This document shows, piece after piece, positions 1 to 5,102 of a DNA stretch of 6,481 nucleotides. The notes under the pieces were generated by a model. It was given only the letters and a program-made list of their open reading frames with translations, searched no databases and was not told the origin of the DNA. The stretch comes from an uncultured Bacillota bacterium (lineage in GTDB: Bacteria; Bacillota_I; Bacilli_A; RF39; UBA660): the NCBI GenBank assembly GCA_905200435.1, contig CAJKKJ010000051.1, positions 1-6,481 on the forward strand, read 5' to 3'. Positions within the stretch are counted from its first letter, which is position 1. Each line of letters opens with the position of its first letter. The translations under genes were made by a program, and so were the position numbers.

Positions 1-7
1 TTCTTTT

Positions 8-24
8 CACCTAGTATAATTATA
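8..24 (-). promoter_or_regulatory. Possible promoter and ribosome site of a next minus-strand gene
   Basis: Read on the minus strand, a TATAAT (19-24) is followed six bases later by AGGTG (8-12) and then AAAAGAA to the window edge. This is the same order, -10 box then Shine-Dalgarno, that precedes uvrA and topB, so a start codon is likely to lie just beyond base 1. No clear -35 box is seen, and the region is so AT-rich that TATAAT also occurs by chance, including on the plus strand at 15-20 and 23-28. No hairpin terminator for topB is visible in the 50 bases after its stop, so read-through into the next gene is also possible. Confidence 0.35.
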
Positions 25-50
25 TAATTTTTTTTGTATTTTGTATAGTA

Positions 51-2102
51 TTAAAATTCAAATATTATTTTTTTATTTTCATCAAATTTTAAGTAGGCAT
101 CAAATGGTTTACCATTTTTAGATATAAAGCCAGTTATTTTATTTGTTTTACCACTCTCTAATAATGTTTTAGCATTTTCTAATGATATAATTTTTTTACA
201 TATAACACCATTTATTCTAAAGGAACAATTTGTGTAATTTTTACAACCAAATCCATATCTGTTTTTGATGACTTCATCTCCACATAGTGGACATTTTCCA
301 ACTATATCACCAAAGAAACCATTATCTTCTGTACTATCTTTTGAATCGAATACTTCTTTTATTTCTTTACAAGCTAAATTTACGGCATCGTTTATTTTTA
401 TTTCTTCATGACATACTTTTTTTAAGGCTTTTCCGAGTTCACTTGTTTTATATTTGTCCATTGATATATTCATGGTTTTAAGTGATTCTATTAGGTATTC
501 TCCTTTTGGTAAGATATAATAGGTATCTTTTTTTAATTCGATGTAACCACTTTTTTTAGCATTGTCTATAATTCCTGTTCTTGTTGCTTCTGTTCCAAGT
601 TCTAATCCTTCAAATATTGCTTTATAGTCTTCTGTATCATCTTCATTATTTGCTTTTTCATCTTTGAATGGGTTTTTTAAATAGTTGTTTAATGTTTCTA
701 TTGTATAGTGTTTTGGTGCACTTGTTTCTTTTTGTACTTCTTTAAAATTTATATTTACTTTATCTCCTATATTTAAGTTTGGTAATATTTTATCTTTTGC
801 TGTGTAGTCATCATATTTTGTCCAACCTTTTTCTAGGATTGTTGATCCTTTTAGTGTAAATGTTTCTTTATCGCTTAAATTAACTGTTATTTCACATTTA
901 TTGATAATGGCATCTTCACTACAGAAGACTGCTAGAAATCTTTTGAATACTGTTAGATATACGGTTAAATCATCATCTTTTAAAGCTCCTTTTTTTGGTA
1001 TTTTATATGTTGGTGTTAAAGCTGAATGGGATTCTATTTTAGAGTCATCAAAGATTGTTTTTTTATTTTTAAATTCAACATTATAGCCCATATTTTTTAT
1101 ATTATTTATTATTTGTTTGAATTTATCCATTTCTGCTGTTGCTAGGTACTCGCTATTGGTACGGGGATATGTTAAATAACCTTCTTCATATAGTTTTTGG
1201 ACTATACTTAAACTTTTATCCATGGACATTTTGTATTTTTTTCCGAGTACATTTTGAAGTTTTGATAGTGAGTATAATTTCCCTGGTGATAGTGTATCTT
1301 TTTTGGTTTTTTTATCTTTTACTATTGCTTCTAAACTATTGTATTCTTTACATAGGTTTATAGCTTTTTCTTTTTCGTTTTTATTAAATTTTATTTTACT
1401 ATTTAGTTCTACTATTTCACCATTTGTTTCTTCTTTACTTGAAATACCATAGTAGATATCTGGTACAAAGTTTTTTATTTGCATATCTCTATCATATATT
1501 GCTTTTACTATTGGGACAATTACTCTTCCTACTCTTAGCAATGTACCTGTTTTTAATGTTGCGAATCTTGTTAGATTAACTCCATATAACCAGTCAATAT
1601 AGGTCCTGGCAAATCCTTCGTTTGCTAGATTGTTATAAAAATTTTCATCTTTCATTTCTGATAGAGCTTTTTTAACCGTTTCTGGTGTTTGATCTGGAAG
1701 CCATAATCTATAGAATGGTTTATTTTCTTTTAAAGCATTACTTACACATAGTCTTATTATTATTTCCCCTTCTCTATCAGCATCGCCAGCATTTACAATT
1801 TTTTCGACATCTGTTCTATTACATAGTGTTTTGATTAGATTAAATTGTTTTTGGATTCCTGAATCATCATTTTTTAGTTTAAATTTAAATTTTTCTGGGA
1901 AGCATGGTAAGTTGGATAAGCGCCACTTAGGGTTTTTGTCTTCTAAGTAGTCTTCAATATCGCATAATGAAAAAAGATGGCCAAATGCCCATGATACTAT
2001 ATAGCCACATCCTTCAAAATAACCGTTTAATTTTTTCATTTCTCCAATTCCTGCTACTATATTTCGTGCGAGACTTGGTTTTTCTGCAATTATTAATACC
2101 AT
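51..2102 (-). CDS. topB: DNA topoisomerase III (type IA), TopB
   Basis: The product is a cytoplasmic type IA topoisomerase that cuts one DNA strand through a 5'-phosphotyrosine and passes another strand through, relaxing negative supercoils and unlinking replication or recombination intermediates. The 683-residue protein starts with the Toprim segment IIAEKPSLA (E7, K8). The Toprim acidic motif DADREGE lies at 107-113. The catalytic loop TYPRTNS (311-317) has the expected nucleophile Y312 and R314, followed by the conserved SHSALTPT (358-365) and LGTEATRTGII (502-512). The tail has a zinc ribbon with C604, C607, C620 and C626. A Toprim_Crpt-like repeat (about 639-683) ends in GFISKNGKPFDAYLKF and a few more residues. 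Length and motif order match complete Firmicutes TopB. The ATG at 2102 is eight bases after AAGGAG and begins at the family's usual N-terminus. The stop is TAA. It follows uvrA by 66 bases but has its own promoter. Topoisomerases of this type also occur on conjugative elements, but no element genes are seen here. Confidence 0.95.
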   Translation of the reverse strand: MVLIIAEKPSLARNIVAGIGEMKKLNGYFEGCGYIVSWAFGHLFSLCDIEDYLEDKNPKWRLSNLPCFPEKFKFKLKNDDSGIQKQFNLIKTLCNRTDVEKIVNAGDADREGEIIIRLCVSNALKENKPFYRLWLPDQTPETVKKALSEMKDENFYNNLANEGFARTYIDWLYGVNLTRFATLKTGTLLRVGRVIVPIVKAIYDRDMQIKNFVPDIYYGISSKEETNGEIVELNSKIKFNKNEKEKAINLCKEYNSLEAIVKDKKTKKDTLSPGKLYSLSKLQNVLGKKYKMSMDKSLSIVQKLYEEGYLTYPRTNSEYLATAEMDKFKQIINNIKNMGYNVEFKNKKTIFDDSKIESHSALTPTYKIPKKGALKDDDLTVYLTVFKRFLAVFCSEDAIINKCEITVNLSDKETFTLKGSTILEKGWTKYDDYTAKDKILPNLNIGDKVNINFKEVQKETSAPKHYTIETLNNYLKNPFKDEKANNEDDTEDYKAIFEGLELGTEATRTGIIDNAKKSGYIELKKDTYYILPKGEYLIESLKTMNISMDKYKTSELGKALKKVCHEEIKINDAVNLACKEIKEVFDSKDSTEDNGFFGDIVGKCPLCGDEVIKNRYGFGCKNYTNCSFRINGVICKKIISLENAKTLLESGKTNKITGFISKNGKPFDAYLKFDENKKIIFEF

Positions 2103-2110
2103 ATTTCAAA

Positions 2111-2116
2111 CTCCTT
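2111..2116 (-). promoter_or_regulatory. Ribosome binding site of topB
   Basis: AAGGAG on the minus strand, within AAAAGGAG, sits eight bases before the ATG at 2102. It is a strong Shine-Dalgarno match at ideal spacing and fixes the start of topB. Confidence 0.85.
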
Positions 2117-2121
2117 TTAAG

Positions 2122-2130
2122 ATTATATCA
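2122..2130 (-). promoter_or_regulatory. Extended -10 promoter of topB
   Basis: The minus strand shows TGATATAAT, a perfect TATAAT (2122-2127) preceded by the TGn extension. The bases where a -35 box would fall (around 2145-2150, TTTTTC) are part of the uvrA terminator stem and match TTGACA poorly, so the TGn motif probably carries recognition. The expected start of transcription (about 2114-2116) falls in the AAAAGGAG ribosome site itself, giving a leader of about 12 to 14 bases. Confidence 0.6.
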
Positions 2131-2139
2131 TTTTTGCTT

Positions 2140-2167
2140 AAAAAGAAAAAGCATTTTGTGCTTTTTC
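2140..2167 (-). terminator. Rho-independent terminator of uvrA
   Basis: On the minus strand, GAAAAAGCA (2159-2167) pairs perfectly with TGCTTTTTC (2145-2153) around a five-base loop CAAAA. The nine-pair stem is followed by five Ts (2140-2144). It begins one base after the uvrA stop codon (2169-2171). On the plus strand the stem has no T-run after it, so it should act on minus-strand transcripts only. Only three of the nine pairs are G-C, so strength is moderate. Confidence 0.8.
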
Positions 2168-2168
2168 C

Positions 2169-4976
2169 TTATAACATTTTCTTTAAGAACTGACCTGTAT
2201 AACTTTCTTTGACTTTTGCGACTTCTTCTGGTGTACCTTGTGCTACGATTGTTCCACCTTTTTCGCCACCTTCTGGTCCTAAATCAATTATATGGTCCGC
2301 TACTTTTATAACATCTAAATTGTGTTCAATTACAATTACTGTATCACCATTATCTACTATTCTATTTAGTATTACTAGTAGCTTTTTGATGTCTTCTGAA
2401 TGCAAACCTGTTGTTGGTTCATCTAGGATAAACAAACTTTTTCCTGTTGCTTTTTTCTGTAATTCTTTTGCTAGTTTTACTCTTCCTGCTTCGCCTCCTG
2501 ATAGAGTTGGAGCACTTTGTCCTAGTTTTACATATGATAGTCCTACATCCATTAGCATTTGCAATTTATTTTTTACTTTTGGGATATTTTCAAAGAATTC
2601 TAAGGCTTCTTCTACTCTCATTTCAAGGACGTCATATATTGATTTTCCTTTGTATTTTATTTCTAGTGTTTCTCTATTGTATCTTGTTCCTCCACATACT
2701 TCACATGGGACATAAACGTCTGGTAAGGAGGGCATTTCTATTTTTTTAACGCCATCTCCCCAACATGCTTCACATCTTCCACCTTTTACGTTAAATGAGA
2801 ATCTACCTTTATCATATCCTCTTATTTTGGCTTCTTTTGTTTCTGTAAATACATCTCTTATGTCATCAAATACTCCTGTATATGTTGCTGGATTGCTTCG
2901 TGGTGTTCTTCCGATTGGTGCTTGGGAAATGTCTATTACTTTGTCTATATTTTCTAAACCTAGTATTTTTTTGAATTTACCTGGTTTTATTTTTGATTTA
3001 TATATATTACTATATACTGCTTTGTATAGAATTTCATTTATTAATGAACTTTTACCTGATCCTGACACTCCTGTTATGCATATGAATTTTCCGAGTGGGA
3101 ATTTAACGTTTACATTTTTTAAGTTGTTTTCACTTGCGCCTTTTATTTCTAAATATAGTCCGTTTCCTTTTCTTCTTGTTTTTGGAACTTCTATTTTTCT
3201 TTTACCTGATAGGTATGCTCCTGTTATACTGTTTTCGTTTTTCATGACTTCTTGTGGTGTTCCTTGAGCGACTATATTACCACCATGGATTCCTGCTCCT
3301 GGGCCAATATCTACTAGGTAATCACATGCTAGCATTGTGTCTGTGTCGTGTTCAACTACGATTAGGGTATTTCCTAAATCTCTCATTTCTAGCATACTAT
3401 TTATTAGTCTTTGGTTATCACGTTGATGGAGACCGATTGATGGTTCATCTAGAACATATAATACTCCTGTTAGTCTTGATCCGATTTGGGTTGCTAGACG
3501 AATTCTTTGAGCTTCACCACCTGATAATGTATAGGCACTTCGTGCTAGTGTTAAGTAGTCTAGTCCTACGTTTACTAAGAATGTTAGTCTTGATAATATT
3601 TCTTTTATTAGAAGACGGGCTATTTCTTCTTTTTCTTTGCTTAATTTTAGATTTTCTAGGAATGTTTTTAATTCATCTATACTTAAGCATGTTAATTCAT
3701 AGATATTTTTTTTGTTTATTTTTACTGATAGTACGGAATCATCTAATCTTGCTCCATGACATTTTGGACATTCTAATTCGGTCATAAATTGTTCAATCCA
3801 GTTTCTTATCCAATCACTTTTTGTTTCGATGTATCTTCTTTCTAGGTTTGTAATGATTCCTTCATATTTTTCTTTTGCATATCTTACATTTCCGTTTTTT
3901 GCTATGTATTTAACGTCTATTTCATCTTTTGAACCGTAGAATATTATATCTAGTTCACTTTTTTTTAGGTCTTTTAATTTTTTTGATAGGTCGATATTGT
4001 ATTTTTTCGCACATGCTTCTAGTTGTGTAAAGAATATGTTTGAGTCTTCACTGTTTAGTGGTATAATCGCTCCTTCATAAACACTTAGGTTATAGTCTGA
4101 TACTATTAGATCGGGATCTATTTTTTGTTTTATTCCTAAACCTTTACATTCTGGACATGAGCCATATGGGGCATTGAAACTGAACATTCTTGGCTCAAGT
4201 TCTGGTAAACTGAAATCACAGTCTGGGCAAGCATAGGCTTCACTCATTACTATCATTTCATGACCTACATAATCTATGCATACTTTTCCTTTACTTAGTT
4301 TACTTGCATTTTCGATTGATTCATATAATCTACTTCTGATACCATCTTTTATTATTAGTCTATCTACTACTACATAGATGGTATGTTTTTTATTTTTGTC
4401 TAGTTCTATGTTTTCACTTAAATCATAGTCTTCATCATCTACTACTACTCTTATGTAGCCATCTTTTCTTAGTTTATCAAATAAATCTGCTTGGGTTCCT
4501 TTTTCGCCATATACTACTGGACTTAGTACACGAATTTTGCTGTTTTCTTCTAGGTTCATTATTTGATTTGTCATTTCTTCAATGCTTTGACTTGTTATTG
4601 GCTTATTGTGAACTGGACAGTATGGTACACCTACTCTTGCATATAGTAATCTTAGGTAATCATATATTTCTGTTACTGTTCCGACTGTACTTCTTGGATT
4701 TTTATTGGTTGTTTTTTGGTCGATTGCAATTGCTGGACTTAATCCTTCTATACTGTCAACGTCTGGTTTTTCTGAACCACCTAAGAATTGTCTTGCATAG
4801 GCGCTTAAAGATTCTATGTATCTTCTTTCTCCTTCAGCATATATTGTGTCAAATGCTAGACTACTTTTTCCTGATCCTGATACTCCTGTCATTACTATGA
4901 ATTTGTTTTTTGGTAGTTCAAGATCTATATTTTTTAAGTTATTTTCTCTTGCTCCTTTAATTATAATTTTATCCAT
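2169..4976 (-). CDS. uvrA: Excinuclease ABC subunit A (UvrA)
   Basis: UvrA is the damage-sensing ATPase of nucleotide excision repair. As a dimer it scans DNA with UvrB, loads UvrB at bulky lesions and then leaves so that UvrC can cut. The 935-residue protein is full length for the family. The first half has Walker A GVSGSGKSS (31-39), signature LSGGE (484-488) and Walker B LYVLDEPSIGLH (506-517). The second half has Walker A GVSGSGKSS (636-644), LSGGE (825-829) and LFILDEPTTGLH (848-859). Zinc-module cysteines are C250/C253 with C274/C277 and C735/C738 with C758/C761, and a further CPKC pair is at 403-406. The N-terminus with GARENNLKN (8-16) is the standard UvrA opening, and GGTGAT precedes the ATG. 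One oddity is Gly at 831, in SGGEAGR, where UvrA usually has Gln. uvrB, often directly upstream of uvrA in Firmicutes, is absent here. The gene has its own promoter and terminator. Confidence 0.97.
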   Translation of the reverse strand: MDKIIIKGARENNLKNIDLELPKNKFIVMTGVSGSGKSSLAFDTIYAEGERRYIESLSAYARQFLGGSEKPDVDSIEGLSPAIAIDQKTTNKNPRSTVGTVTEIYDYLRLLYARVGVPYCPVHNKPITSQSIEEMTNQIMNLEENSKIRVLSPVVYGEKGTQADLFDKLRKDGYIRVVVDDEDYDLSENIELDKNKKHTIYVVVDRLIIKDGIRSRLYESIENASKLSKGKVCIDYVGHEMIVMSEAYACPDCDFSLPELEPRMFSFNAPYGSCPECKGLGIKQKIDPDLIVSDYNLSVYEGAIIPLNSEDSNIFFTQLEACAKKYNIDLSKKLKDLKKSELDIIFYGSKDEIDVKYIAKNGNVRYAKEKYEGIITNLERRYIETKSDWIRNWIEQFMTELECPKCHGARLDDSVLSVKINKKNIYELTCLSIDELKTFLENLKLSKEKEEIARLLIKEILSRLTFLVNVGLDYLTLARSAYTLSGGEAQRIRLATQIGSRLTGVLYVLDEPSIGLHQRDNQRLINSMLEMRDLGNTLIVVEHDTDTMLACDYLVDIGPGAGIHGGNIVAQGTPQEVMKNENSITGAYLSGKRKIEVPKTRRKGNGLYLEIKGASENNLKNVNVKFPLGKFICITGVSGSGKSSLINEILYKAVYSNIYKSKIKPGKFKKILGLENIDKVIDISQAPIGRTPRSNPATYTGVFDDIRDVFTETKEAKIRGYDKGRFSFNVKGGRCEACWGDGVKKIEMPSLPDVYVPCEVCGGTRYNRETLEIKYKGKSIYDVLEMRVEEALEFFENIPKVKNKLQMLMDVGLSYVKLGQSAPTLSGGEAGRVKLAKELQKKATGKSLFILDEPTTGLHSEDIKKLLVILNRIVDNGDTVIVIEHNLDVIKVADHIIDLGPEGGEKGGTIVAQGTPEEVAKVKESYTGQFLKKML

Positions 4977-4979
4977 TTT

Positions 4980-4985
4980 ATCACC
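4980..4985 (-). promoter_or_regulatory. Ribosome binding site of uvrA
   Basis: GGTGAT on the minus strand matches the 3' half of the full Shine-Dalgarno sequence (GGAGGTGATC). It lies only three bases before the ATG at 4976. When aligned to the usual GGAGG core the spacing is about seven bases, which is normal. It supports the chosen start of uvrA. Confidence 0.7.
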
Positions 4986-4997
4986 AACTTCTATAGT

Positions 4998-5006
4998 ATT
5001 ATACCA
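4998..5006 (-). promoter_or_regulatory. Extended -10 promoter of uvrA
   Basis: TGGTATAAT on the minus strand has a perfect TATAAT (4998-5003) and the TGn extension. The best -35 candidate is TTGTTT (5023-5028), which matches three of six positions at a long 19-base spacing. Transcription should start near 4990-4992, giving a leader of about 15 bases. No SOS (LexA) box was recognised by eye around it, in the Bacillus type GAAC-N4-GTTC or otherwise. Confidence 0.65.
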
Positions 5007-5049
5007 AATTTTTGAATGTTTTAAACAAAAATTTTAATAATTTGTATAT

Positions 5050-5075
5050 AAAAAGATCAGACTTTTTCTGATCTT
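5050..5075 (-). terminator. Rho-independent terminator of the BspA-like gene
   Basis: On the minus strand AAGATCAGA (5067-5075) pairs perfectly with TCTGATCTT (5053-5061) around the five-base loop AAAAG. The last two stem Ts plus three more give a five-T run (5050-5054). It lies 27 bases after the TAA of the surface protein gene and upstream of the uvrA promoter, so it separates the two transcription units. The plus strand lacks a T-run after the stem. Confidence 0.8.
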
Positions 5076-5102
5076 CTGTTTATTTACTTTATAAGTATAA
5101 AA

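Noticed and set aside
18..35. Perfect 12-base palindrome (18-29) followed by a T-run on the plus strand, considered as a terminator
   Set aside because: The palindrome is all A/T with no loop, and no plus-strand gene ends here. For the minus-strand topB transcript the T-run is on the wrong side.
51..2102. topB as part of a conjugative or integrative element
   Set aside because: No integrase, relaxase, conjugation gene or attachment site is present; the neighbour is housekeeping uvrA, and the sequence reads like a chromosomal Firmicutes TopB. Flanking sequence beyond base 1 could still change this.
1139..2212. Plus-strand frames opposite topB (1139-1363, 1967-2212) with hydrophobic translations
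   Set aside because: Runs of Leu, Phe and Tyr come from reading A-rich Lys/Asn/Glu codons in reverse. There is no ribosome site, and they overlap conserved topB and uvrA sequence.
2209..3787. Open frames on the plus strand (for example 2209-2715, 2827-3267 and 3254-3787) opposite uvrA
   Set aside because: They lie antisense inside a full-length, well-conserved uvrA, have low-complexity Leu/Phe/Ser-rich translations and no family features. They follow from the codon bias of the real gene.
4977..5102. Riboswitch or small RNA in the gap before uvrA
   Set aside because: The only structure is the terminator hairpin of the upstream gene; the predicted uvrA leader is about 15 bases, too short for a riboswitch.
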